From Micromonospora gifhornensis (lineage in GTDB: Bacteria > Actinomycetota > Actinomycetes > Mycobacteriales > Micromonosporaceae): a DNA stretch of 64,000 bases. Below are positions 8,297 to 15,703 of this stretch, one piece after another (position 1 is the stretch's first letter; the number at the start of each line of letters is the position of its first letter). The DNA lies in the NCBI RefSeq assembly GCF_016863515.1, contig NZ_BOPA01000027.1, positions 1-64,000 of the forward strand. Direction: 5' to 3'. Below the pieces are notes generated by a model that had not been told where the DNA came from, ran no database searches, and saw nothing but the letters and a program-made list of their open reading frames with translations. The position numbers and the translations under genes are program-made.

Positions 8297-8332
8297 GCGT
8301 GGTCCGCACCCGTACGCAGGTGCGGACCACGC
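8297..8332. terminator. strong intercistronic hairpin after binding-protein gene
   Basis: A perfect 14-bp inverted repeat (GCGTGGTCCGCACC and its complement) encloses an eight-base loop between the substrate-binding protein stop and the SDR start. No U run follows on the minus strand. It probably attenuates read-through or protects the 3' end of the binding-protein message, giving more binding protein than downstream enzymes. Confidence 0.65.
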
Positions 8333-8343
8333 GGACGTGTTGC

Positions 8344-9624
8344 TCAGGCGTTCGGCACACCGTTGGCCGGTGGTGACACCGGCGGTGCGGTGTACTCGTT
8401 GACCGGTCCGTCGGCCTCGTCGGTCTCGTACGTCGGGCCGAAGTAGGTCTGCTTGCCCCCACTGACCCGGCTCAGCCGGCCCCCGCCGTAACCGGAGTGG
8501 TCGGTGGCGGAGAAGCGCAGCGGCGCCACGCCGGGCCCCTGGTAGCCGCCCTTGCGGACGGCCTCGACAAGTGACTCGCGGGTGAGATCCTTGCCGGCGG
8601 CCAGCAGCACCTGCACGAACAGGTAGCCCACGGCCATCCCGTAGACGGCGTTGCCGTCGAACTCCGCGCCGCCGTTGTGTTCGTTGTTCACCTTGGTGAA
8701 CAGCTGGATCCACGGGTTGTCGGTGTCGCCCTGCATCGGCAGGTAGTTCAGCCCGACCATGCCCTCCAGCAGTCCGGCGGCGTCGCCGAGTTGCCGGGCC
8801 AGCGTCGGGTGGTCGGCGCCCACGTTCGACACCACCCACTGGGGGCGGAAGCCCAGCCGGGCGGCGGTGCCGACGGACAGGGCGGTGAAGCCGGGCACGG
8901 TGGCGAGGATGACGACCTCGCAGCCGGCGGCCTTGAACGCGCCGATCTGGGGGGCGACGTTGGTGTTGCTTGTCACGTACGTCTCGCGGGCCACCACCCC
9001 GTCGGTGCCGAGCACCTTCTCCACGCCGGCCAGGGCGTCCTGCCCGAAGTCGTCGTCCTGGCCGAGGAAACAGACCTTCCGGCCGGGCAGGGTGGTCTTC
9101 ACGTGGTTGGCCAGGATCTTGCCTTCGACCGTGTAGTCCGGGTTGAAGCCGAAGGTGTTCGGGTAGCGGTCGGGCTGGTCCCAGTTGCGGCTGCCGGAGG
9201 CGACGAAGAGGTCCGGCACCCGGTTGGTGTGCAGGAAGTCCAGCACGCCGGTGTGGGTGGGGGTGCCGAGGCCGTTGAGGACGGCGAAGACCTTGTCCTG
9301 CAGGACGAGTTGGCGCACGACCTGCTGAGTGGTGGCCGGGTTGTAGCCGTCGTCCATGACCTTGTAGGTGATTTTGCGGCCGTGTACGCCGCCGTTGGCG
9401 TTGACGTAGTCGAAGTAGGCCTTCGTGGCCGGGGCGATCTTCGAGTAGCCGGCGGACGCCGGTCCGGTCAGCGGCATGTGGGTGCCGACGACGATCTCCG
9501 TGTCGGTGACCCCGGGAACCGGCTCCCCCGAGCCGGGGCCGTCGTCGGAGCCACACGCGGTGAGAGTGAGCAGCAAGGTGAGGGTGGTGGCGATCGCGAG
9601 ACCGCGCCGTTCCGTGGTTCGCAT
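8344..9624 (-). CDS. ABC transporter substrate-binding lipoprotein (LivJ/K-like)
   Basis: A 426-residue secreted lipoprotein. With the ATG at 9624 (AAAGG about ten bases upstream) the signal peptide is RTTERRG, a Leu/Thr-rich core and lipobox LTAC with the lipidated Cys at residue 24. The mature part has the periplasmic-binding-protein type I pattern: VTDTEIVVGTHMPLTGPAS, YFDYVNANGGVHGRKITY, DDGYNPATTQQVVRQLV and NGLGTPTHTGVLDFL. This family binds branched-chain amino acids, amides, urea or aromatic/aliphatic acids. It sits behind LivM in the same operon, so it delivers the substrate to LivHMGF. The surrounding acyl-CoA enzymes favour a carboxylic acid substrate rather than an amino acid, which is inference. 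Confidence 0.9.
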   Translation of the reverse strand: MRTTERRGLAIATTLTLLLTLTACGSDDGPGSGEPVPGVTDTEIVVGTHMPLTGPASAGYSKIAPATKAYFDYVNANGGVHGRKITYKVMDDGYNPATTQQVVRQLVLQDKVFAVLNGLGTPTHTGVLDFLHTNRVPDLFVASGSRNWDQPDRYPNTFGFNPDYTVEGKILANHVKTTLPGRKVCFLGQDDDFGQDALAGVEKVLGTDGVVARETYVTSNTNVAPQIGAFKAAGCEVVILATVPGFTALSVGTAARLGFRPQWVVSNVGADHPTLARQLGDAAGLLEGMVGLNYLPMQGDTDNPWIQLFTKVNNEHNGGAEFDGNAVYGMAVGYLFVQVLLAAGKDLTRESLVEAVRKGGYQGPGVAPLRFSATDHSGYGGGRLSRVSGGKQTYFGPTYETDEADGPVNEYTAPPVSPPANGVPNA

Positions 9625-9682
9625 GGGACACCGACCTTTCATCGGTCCGGTTGTGCGAGGCGGGTGGTGGGGGTGGGGCGGG

Positions 9683-10789
9683 TTACGAGCGCCCGGCCGG
9701 CCTGAGGGCGCGCAGCGCCCGGGTCAGTCGGGACAGCTGACCCTGCACACCGCCGGGGGCGGCGATCATGACCACGATCAACGTGGCCCCGAAGATCGCC
9801 AGCGGGAGGTTGCCCTCCAGCCGTTGCGCCGTCGCCGGTGAGAGGGTGAACAGGTTCGTCAGGGAGTGCGTCAGGTCGGGTAGGACGACCAGCAGGAAGG
9901 CGCCCCACACGGCGCCGGCGAGCCGGCCGAGACCGCCGATGACGACGGCCATGAGCAGGAACAGCGAAAGGTTCAGTCCGAACGCGCCGGGTGACACGCT
10001 CTGCGCGAGCACCGCCAGCAGGGCGCCGCCGAGGCCGGCGCCGGCCGCGCTGACCACGAAGGCGATGACCTGCGTACGGGCGACGTGGATGCCGGCGAGC
10101 CGGGCGGCGACCTCGTCGTCGCGTACCGCCCGGAACAACCGGCCGTAGCGGCTGCGGACCAGGTTGGCCAGCACCACCAGGCAGAGCAGGGTCGCCCCGG
10201 CGGCCATCCACAGTTGCCACCGCTCGTGCGGGAAGTAGAGACCCAGCCCTGCCGGTGCGGGTGCCACCGGCACCGGCAGGCCCTGCTCGCCGTTGAAGAT
10301 GCCGTCGAAGGTGACTGTCAACGCCGGCACCACCACCGCCACCGCCAGGGTGAGCCCGGCCAGGTAGGGGCCGCGCAGCCGGGCGGCGGCGACGCCGACG
10401 ACCAGACCCACCGTCACGGTGACCGCCACGGCGGCGACCAGCGACAGCAGCAGCACCGCACCGGAGGTGACGCCCCGGTCGAAGAAGGCGGTCTGGCACA
10501 GCGCGACGGTGTACGCGCCGGTGGCCATCAACGCCCCGTGCCCCAGGGAGAGTTGCCCGCAGAGCCCGGTGAGGATGGTCAGTCCGGCGGTGGCGCAGAG
10601 GTAGGCGGCCACCGTGGCGAGTTGGAAGTTGCGGTACGAGTCGAGCTGGTAGCTGACCAGCAGCACTACCAGCGCGACGGCGACGGCGACGGCGAGGTGG
10701 CGGAGCAGGGTCGGCACGGACCGGCCGGTACGGACGAGGTCGACGGCGCGCTGTCGGTAAGGCGGCGCGGGCGCCCGGGTGGCGCTCAC
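9683..10789 (-). CDS. livM: branched-chain-type ABC permease LivM
   Basis: A 368-residue integral membrane protein with about ten hydrophobic segments. It carries the LivM hallmarks TILTGLCGQLSLGHGALMATGAY near residue 85-105 and the cytoplasmic coupling loop around LFRAVRDDEVAARLAGIHVARTQ, followed by FVVSAAGAGLGGALLA. The family is one half of the transmembrane channel for hydrophobic amino acids and related acids, pairing with LivH. Its ATG overlaps the LivH stop by four bases (ATGA), so translation is coupled. The binding-protein gene follows after 58 bases. Confidence 0.93.
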   Translation of the reverse strand: MSATRAPAPPYRQRAVDLVRTGRSVPTLLRHLAVAVAVALVVLLVSYQLDSYRNFQLATVAAYLCATAGLTILTGLCGQLSLGHGALMATGAYTVALCQTAFFDRGVTSGAVLLLSLVAAVAVTVTVGLVVGVAAARLRGPYLAGLTLAVAVVVPALTVTFDGIFNGEQGLPVPVAPAPAGLGLYFPHERWQLWMAAGATLLCLVVLANLVRSRYGRLFRAVRDDEVAARLAGIHVARTQVIAFVVSAAGAGLGGALLAVLAQSVSPGAFGLNLSLFLLMAVVIGGLGRLAGAVWGAFLLVVLPDLTHSLTNLFTLSPATAQRLEGNLPLAIFGATLIVVMIAAPGGVQGQLSRLTRALRALRPAGRS

Positions 10790-11664
10790 ACCCGCCTCGC
10801 GGTGACCGTGGCGAACAGTCCGCCGGGGCGCAGCAGCAGCACCGTCAGCAGCAGGGCGAGCACCGCGAGCGGGATGAGGTCGCCACCGGCGTACCCGCTG
10901 ACGTAGGACAGCAGCAGGCCGACGCCGAGTCCGCCGACGACCGCGCCGGGTGGGCTGTCCAGCCCGCCGAGCACCGCGGCGGTGAACGCGGAGACGAAGA
11001 CCATGTCCATCGCGTGGGGATGCAGGCCCAGTTCGGTGGGGATGACAAGCATCGCGGCCAGTGCGCCGACGCCCGAGGCCAGCGCCCAGCCGAGGGTGAG
11101 CATGCCGCCGACGTTCACGCCGAGCAGTCGGGACACCTCGGGTGCGAACGCCGCCGCCCGCATCCGGAGCCCGATCGCGGTCCGGGTGAAGATCCAGACC
11201 AGGGCCGCGCCGACCACGCCGACGGTGGCGAAGACGAACAGGTCGTACGGGGACAGCAGGGCGGTGTCGCCCACCGTCAGCGCGGTACGGCTCATCGGGG
11301 CCTGTGCGGGCAGGTACTCGTTGCCGTAGACCATGCCGAGGAGTGCCTGGATCAGCAGGACCAGCCCGAGCGCGACGATCACCGGGTTGAGTGGTGAGCG
11401 GTGGTCCACCAGTCGCATCACCGCGATGTCGACGATCGCGCCGAGCAGCAGTCCGGCGAGCAGTGCCGCGGCGAAGCCGAGCCAGTACGAGCCGGTCGCG
11501 GCGGTGACGCTGTAGGCGACGTACGCGGCGGCGACCGCCATCGCGCCCTGGGCGAAGTTGACGATCCGACCGGCTCGCCAGATGAGCACCAGGGCGAGGG
11601 CGAACGCGGCGTAGACCGCGCCCCTCGACAGTCCGTCGAGGGTGAGGAAGAGGAAGCGGTCCAC
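10786..11664 (-). CDS. livH: branched-chain-type ABC permease LivH
   Basis: A 292-residue permease starting at GTG 11664, which has an excellent AGGAGG three bases upstream; longer upstream reading is antisense-like Arg/Pro sequence. Family motifs are LDGLSRGAVYAAFALALVLI at the N-terminus, GRIVNFAQGAMAV (the conserved 'NFAHGE' region), the coupling loop GLRMRAAAFAPEVSRLLGVN, and VLGGLDSPPGAVVGG near the C-terminus. It forms the membrane channel with LivM. It follows LivF after 17 bases and overlaps LivM. Confidence 0.93.
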   Translation of the reverse strand: MDRFLFLTLDGLSRGAVYAAFALALVLIWRAGRIVNFAQGAMAVAAAYVAYSVTAATGSYWLGFAAALLAGLLLGAIVDIAVMRLVDHRSPLNPVIVALGLVLLIQALLGMVYGNEYLPAQAPMSRTALTVGDTALLSPYDLFVFATVGVVGAALVWIFTRTAIGLRMRAAAFAPEVSRLLGVNVGGMLTLGWALASGVGALAAMLVIPTELGLHPHAMDMVFVSAFTAAVLGGLDSPPGAVVGGLGVGLLLSYVSGYAGGDLIPLAVLALLLTVLLLRPGGLFATVTARRV

Positions 11665-11681
11665 GGTCCTCCTAGCGTTTG

Positions 11682-12401
11682 TCAGAATCCGAGGTAGGCG
11701 TGGCGCAGGTCGGTGTCGTCGCGCAGCCGCTCGGCCGGGGCGGCCAGGACGACCCGGCCGAGCGACATCACGATGCCCTGGTCGGCGACGGCCAGGGCGC
11801 TGCGTACGTTCTGCTCGACAAGCAGCACGGTCAGCCCGGTGTCGTCGCGCAGCCGGCGCAGCAGCGCCATGGTCTGGGCCACCACGCGGGGTGCCAGGCC
11901 GAGCGACGGTTCGTCCAGTAACAGCAGGCGGGGGCGGGCGACAAGGGCCCGGCCGAGGGCAAGCATCTGCCGTTCGCCACCGGAGAGCTGGTGGCCGAGG
12001 TGCCGTCGTCGCCGCGCGAGCGGTTCGAACAGCTGGTAGACCTCGTCGAGGGCGCGTGCGGCGTCGCGGCGGTCGCGGCGCCACAGCGCGCCGAGGCGCA
12101 GGTTCTCCGCCACGGTGAGTTCGCCGATGACGCCGCGGCCTTCCGGTACGTGTGCCACGCCGCGCCGGACGAGTTGCTCGACCGGGGTGCCCCGCAGGTC
12201 CTGTCCGTCGAACATGATCCGGCCGGCGCTCGGGCGCAGCATGCCCGACAGGGTGCGCAGCAGGGTCGTCTTGCCGGCGCCGTTGGCACCGATGACTGCG
12301 GTGATGGTGCCGGTGGGCACCCGCAGGTCGACGCCGTGCAGCACCGGCACCGGCCCGTAGCCGGAGGCCAGGGCTTCGGCGGTGAGCAGGTCGGCGGTCA
12401 T
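11682..12401 (-). CDS. livF: branched-chain-type ABC ATPase LivF
   Basis: A 239-residue ATPase with complete motifs: Walker A GANGAGKTTLL, Q-loop region, signature LSGGERQMLALGRAL, Walker B RLLLLDEPSLGLAP and switch region LLVEQNVRSAL. The 'DEPSLGLAP' sequence and short length are typical of LivF. The ATG shares one base with the LivG stop (TGATG), so the two ATPases are translated together, as expected for the heterodimer that powers LivHM. Confidence 0.93.
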   Translation of the reverse strand: MTADLLTAEALASGYGPVPVLHGVDLRVPTGTITAVIGANGAGKTTLLRTLSGMLRPSAGRIMFDGQDLRGTPVEQLVRRGVAHVPEGRGVIGELTVAENLRLGALWRRDRRDAARALDEVYQLFEPLARRRRHLGHQLSGGERQMLALGRALVARPRLLLLDEPSLGLAPRVVAQTMALLRRLRDDTGLTVLLVEQNVRSALAVADQGIVMSLGRVVLAAPAERLRDDTDLRHAYLGF

Positions 12402-13183
12402 CAGGCGGCCTCGTCGACGGTCGCGCCGAGGTAGGCGTCGACCACGGCCGGGTCCTCGCGGACCGCCTCGGGTGGCCCGGCGGCGACGACCCGTCCGAAG
12501 TCGAGCACCACGATCCGGTCGCAGACCGCCATGACCAGGTCCATGTGGTGTTCCACGAGCAGCACGGCGCAGGGGTCGGTCCCCCGGTGCGGCAGCGTCC
12601 GGATCAGCTCGGCGAGGTTGTCCACGTCGTCGGCGCCGAGTCCGCCGGCCGGCTCGTCGAGCAGCAGCAGGCGGGGGCGGGCGGCCAGCGCGCGGGCGAG
12701 GGCGACCCGTTGGCGTACGGCGAACGGGAGGGTGTCCGGCGCGGCGTCGGCGTGCTGTGCGATGCCCAGTTCGTCGAGAACGGTGCGGGCGTGCTCGCGC
12801 AGCCGGCGCTCGTCGCGGTCGCTGCGGGGCAGTCCGAGCAGTGCCGGCAGCAGGCTGGCGCGGGCGGTGTGGGTGGCCCCGGTCATCACGTTCTCCAGCA
12901 CGGTGAGCCCGGCGAACAGGCCGGTGCCCTGCAGGGTGCGGGCGATGCCCAGTCGGGTGAGCCGGTGCGGTCGGGGCCGCAGTGGCCGGCCGTCGAGGGT
13001 CAGCGTGCCGGTGTGCGCGGCGACGAAGCCGCACACGACGTTGAACAGGGTGGTCTTGCCGGCGCCGTTGGGGCCGATCACCCCGACCACCTCACCCGGA
13101 CCGACCTGAAGGGAGACGTCGTCGAGGGCGGTGAGGCCGCCGAAGCGGACGCCGACCTGGTGCAGTGCGAGACCGTCCGTCAT
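12401..13183 (-). CDS. livG: branched-chain-type ABC ATPase LivG
   Basis: A 260-residue ATPase. The ATG at 13183 is preferred to 13210 because the conserved region begins right after it (MTDGLALHQVGVRFGGLTAL) and a GAGGGGCAGGG stretch precedes it. Walker A is GPNGAGKTTLFNVV, Walker B LLLLDEPAGGLGADD, switch His in VLLVEHHMDLVMAV. The signature position reads LPFAVRQRVALARAL: the usual LivG 'LPYGQQRRLEIARAL' Gly is replaced, which is unusual though the helix that follows is intact. First gene of the transporter operon; a palindrome lies 30-50 bases upstream. Confidence 0.92.
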   Translation of the reverse strand: MTDGLALHQVGVRFGGLTALDDVSLQVGPGEVVGVIGPNGAGKTTLFNVVCGFVAAHTGTLTLDGRPLRPRPHRLTRLGIARTLQGTGLFAGLTVLENVMTGATHTARASLLPALLGLPRSDRDERRLREHARTVLDELGIAQHADAAPDTLPFAVRQRVALARALAARPRLLLLDEPAGGLGADDVDNLAELIRTLPHRGTDPCAVLLVEHHMDLVMAVCDRIVVLDFGRVVAAGPPEAVREDPAVVDAYLGATVDEAA

Positions 13184-13213
13184 CAACCCTGCCCCTCGCC
13201 GTGCGGCCAAACT

Positions 13214-13234
13214 TATTACACTGGGAGTGTACGT
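13214..13234. promoter_or_regulatory. operator-like palindrome upstream of livG operon
   Basis: A perfect 15-bp palindrome with three-base centre, TACACTGGGAGTGTA (13217-13231), lies in the 88-bp gap before the transporter operon. Its left half TATTACACTG differs at one position from the left half of the palindrome at 15603 (TATTGCACTG). Probably bound by the same regulator. Confidence 0.55.
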
Positions 13235-13271
13235 TTCTCGCGTGTTTCGTCAACACCTTCGATGCCGGTCC

Positions 13272-14432
13272 TCAACGGACGGCAGCGCCGGGTGGGGCGG
13301 TGGCCGTGACCGGTGGGGGCAAATCGACCAGCCGGGCCAGGGCGGCCCGGTGCCGATCGGCGGTGCCGAAGGCGATCGCGGCGCTCTTGGCGCGCTTGAG
13401 GTAGAGATGCGCCGGGTGCTCCCAGGTGAAGCCGATCCCGCCGTGCAACTGGACGCAGACCTCCGCCGCCCGCACCGCCACCGGCCCGCAGTACGCCTGG
13501 GCCAACGCGGCCGCCAGCGCCGCCTCGGGACCGCCCGCGCCGAGCCGGTCGGCGGCGTAGCGGGCCACCGCCCGGGCCTCGGTCAGTTCCACCCACACGT
13601 CGGCCAACCGGTGCTTGACCGCCTGGAACGAGCCGACCGGACGGCCGAACTGGTGACGCTGGCGCACGTAGGCCACCGTCGTGTCCAGACACCACTGGGC
13701 CAGCCCGACCTGTTCGGAGGCGAGCAGCGCCGCGCCGGCGGTCAGCGCCGCCGTCACCGCGTCGGCAGCGGCAGCGCCGGTGGCGATCGGGCGGGCCGCC
13801 GCAGCGGTGAACTCGATGTCGACGAGCGGTCGGGTCGCGTCCAGCGACACCACGGCGGACATCCGCACCGCCGGTTCGGCGGCGTCGATGACGTAGAGCG
13901 CGTCGCCGGCCGGAACCAGCAGCAGGCCGTGCGGCACGGCGTCGGCCACACCGCTCACCCGACCGGTGAGCGTCGGTCCGGGACCGACCGTGACCGGGGC
14001 GGGGCGGGCCTCTGGCCCGGTGGCGAAGTCGGCTGCGGTGGCGAGGTCGGGTGCGGTGGCGAAGCCGATCGCCATCGTCACGTCGCATTCACCGGCGGCC
14101 AGCCGGCGCAGCAGGGTGTGCTCGGCACAGGCCAGCAACGCCCGGGTCGCCACGGCGGCACCCAGGAAGGGCACCGGCGCGACCGCCCGACCCAGCTCCT
14201 CCAGCACCACCGCGACCTCACGGAAGCCGGCCGCGGCGCCACCGTGCTCGGCGGGCACGGCCAGCCCGGTCACGCCGAGCTGGTCGACAAGTCGACGCCA
14301 CAGTGTCGCGTCGTACGGATCGTCGCCGTCGACGGCAGCGAGCGTGCGTTGCCACGGGGCGTGCGTGGCCAGCAACGTGCGTACGGTGTCGCGCAGCGCC
14401 TCTTCGTCGGCGTCGTAGAGCAGGTCGCTCAT
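13272..14432 (-). CDS. acyl-CoA dehydrogenase (FadE-like, small partner)
   Basis: A 386-residue acyl-CoA dehydrogenase-fold protein starting at ATG 14432. It shows the N-terminal helical domain (LGVTGLAVPAEHGGAAAGFREVAVVLEELG), a degenerate middle beta domain without the usual FAD-contact 'MTEP-AGSD' motif, and the C-terminal core ASEQVGLAQWCLDTTVAYVRQRHQFGRPVGSFQAVKHRLAD and QLHGGIGFTWEHPAHLYLKRAK. Actinobacterial dehydrogenases of this look often form alpha2-beta2 heterotetramers in which each subunit is incomplete, as in FadE pairs of sterol side-chain degradation. The four-base ATGA overlap with the other dehydrogenase fits such a heteromeric complex. Substrate unknown. Confidence 0.88.
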   Translation of the reverse strand: MSDLLYDADEEALRDTVRTLLATHAPWQRTLAAVDGDDPYDATLWRRLVDQLGVTGLAVPAEHGGAAAGFREVAVVLEELGRAVAPVPFLGAAVATRALLACAEHTLLRRLAAGECDVTMAIGFATAPDLATAADFATGPEARPAPVTVGPGPTLTGRVSGVADAVPHGLLLVPAGDALYVIDAAEPAVRMSAVVSLDATRPLVDIEFTAAAARPIATGAAAADAVTAALTAGAALLASEQVGLAQWCLDTTVAYVRQRHQFGRPVGSFQAVKHRLADVWVELTEARAVARYAADRLGAGGPEAALAAALAQAYCGPVAVRAAEVCVQLHGGIGFTWEHPAHLYLKRAKSAAIAFGTADRHRAALARLVDLPPPVTATAPPGAAVR

Positions 14433-15586
14433 CGGTCCACCCGGGGTTCGGTGGGCAGCCCGAGCACCCGCTCGGCGATGATGCTGCGCAGGATCTCCGA
14501 GGTCCCGCCCTCGATGGAGTTGCCCCGGGCGCGCAGGTAGCGGTAGGTGGCGGTGCGGCCGAGCAGGTCGGGTTCGGTCGGGCGACGCATCGTCCAGTCG
14601 TCGTGGCGCAGCCCTTCGGAGCCGCGCAGCTCCACTTCCAGTCCGCTGATCCGCTGGCTCAGTTCGGCGAAGGAGAGCTTCACCGCCGAGCCTTCGGGGC
14701 CGGGCTCGCCGGCGGCGATCAGCTGCCGCAGCCGCAGCGCGGCCAGCCGGGCGGCTTCGGCCCCCACCCAGGCGCGCAGGACCTCGTCGTGCAGCCCGGC
14801 GGTGCGCAGCTCCGGGCGTTCCCGCCACAGTCGCGCCAGCACGCCCACCATGCCGCCCTCGCGTGGCAGCGGCCGGCCGCCGATGGCGACGCGTTCGTTC
14901 ATCAGCGTCGTACGGGCGATCTGCCAGCCCTGCCCGACCGCGCCGATGCGGTGGGCGTCGGGCACCCGGACACCGGTGAGGAAGACCTCGTTGAACTCCG
15001 CTTCGCCGGTGGCCTGCCGCAGCGGGCGCACCTGCACTCCCGGCGCGGTCATGTCGCAGACGAAGTAGGTGATGCCGTGGTGCTTCGGCGCGGCCGGATC
15101 GGTCCGGGCCAGCAGGATCGCCCAGCGCGCCTCGTGGGCCAGCGACGTCCACACCTTCTGGCCGTCGATGACCCAGTCGTCGCCGTCGGGCACCGCCCGG
15201 GTACGCAGGCTCGCCAGGTCGGAGCCGGCGTCGGGTTCGCTGAACAGCTGGCACCACACCTCTTCGCCGGTCCACAGCGGTCGCAGCCAGCGTCGGCACT
15301 GGGCGTCGCTGGCGTGCCGCAGCAGGGTGGGCGCGGCCATGCCGAGACCGATGCTGTTGCGCCGGGGCTGGTTGTCCGGTGCGCCGGCTGCGGCGAAGGC
15401 GTCGTCGACGACCGCCTGCAGCTGCGGCGGCGCGCCCAGGCCGCCGCGCCCGGGTGGGTGCTGCACCCAGGCCAGCCCGGCGTCGAAGCGGGCGCGCAGG
15501 AAACCGAGGCGGTCACCGTTCGGGTCGTGCGTGTCGAGGAACGCGGCGACCAGCGCGCGCAGCCCGTCGGCCGTGTGGTCGGACAC
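14429..15586 (-). CDS. acyl-CoA dehydrogenase (FadE-like, partner subunit)
   Basis: A 385-residue acyl-CoA dehydrogenase from a GTG at 15586 with GGAGG six bases upstream. The beta-domain motif is intact (WCQLFSEPDAGSDLASL, then DWVIDGQKVWTSLAHEA). The C-terminus has RYLRARGNSIEGGTSEILRS, the usual 'R...I.GGTSEI' end that contacts the FAD of the neighbouring subunit. It is the first gene of a two-gene operon and overlaps the following dehydrogenase by ATGA. One subunit here has the good flavin loop and the other has the typical C-terminal core, which again suggests a heteromer. A 21-bp palindrome lies 17 bases before the start codon. Confidence 0.9.
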   Translation of the reverse strand: MSDHTADGLRALVAAFLDTHDPNGDRLGFLRARFDAGLAWVQHPPGRGGLGAPPQLQAVVDDAFAAAGAPDNQPRRNSIGLGMAAPTLLRHASDAQCRRWLRPLWTGEEVWCQLFSEPDAGSDLASLRTRAVPDGDDWVIDGQKVWTSLAHEARWAILLARTDPAAPKHHGITYFVCDMTAPGVQVRPLRQATGEAEFNEVFLTGVRVPDAHRIGAVGQGWQIARTTLMNERVAIGGRPLPREGGMVGVLARLWRERPELRTAGLHDEVLRAWVGAEAARLAALRLRQLIAAGEPGPEGSAVKLSFAELSQRISGLEVELRGSEGLRHDDWTMRRPTEPDLLGRTATYRYLRARGNSIEGGTSEILRSIIAERVLGLPTEPRVDR

Positions 15587-15602
15587 CCACCACCTCCAGA
15601 AT

Positions 15603-15623
15603 TATTGCACTGTCGATGCAATA
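15603..15623. promoter_or_regulatory. 21-bp operator palindrome before acyl-CoA dehydrogenase operon
   Basis: Perfect seven-base arms TATTGCA (15603-15609) and TGCAATA (15617-15623) around a seven-base centre. It overlaps the region where the promoter and ribosome site of the dehydrogenase operon must lie, so binding would block expression. The TetR regulator of this cluster is the first candidate ligand-responsive repressor. Confidence 0.65.
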
Positions 15624-15625
15624 TA

Positions 15626-15661
15626 CGGCCGCCGGTCCTCGGGACGGAAGACCGGCGGCCG
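15626..15661 (-). terminator. terminator of cutinase-like gene
   Basis: A perfect 12-bp stem (CGGCCGCCGGTC and complement) with a 12-base loop lies 42 bases past the cutinase-like stop. On the minus strand it is followed by GTATATTG, a short A/T stretch. It insulates the dehydrogenase operon from the secreted enzyme gene. Confidence 0.7.
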
Positions 15662-15703
15662 AACGATCCGGGGCAGCCGCGTCGCGGCCGCCCCGGCAGG
15701 ACG

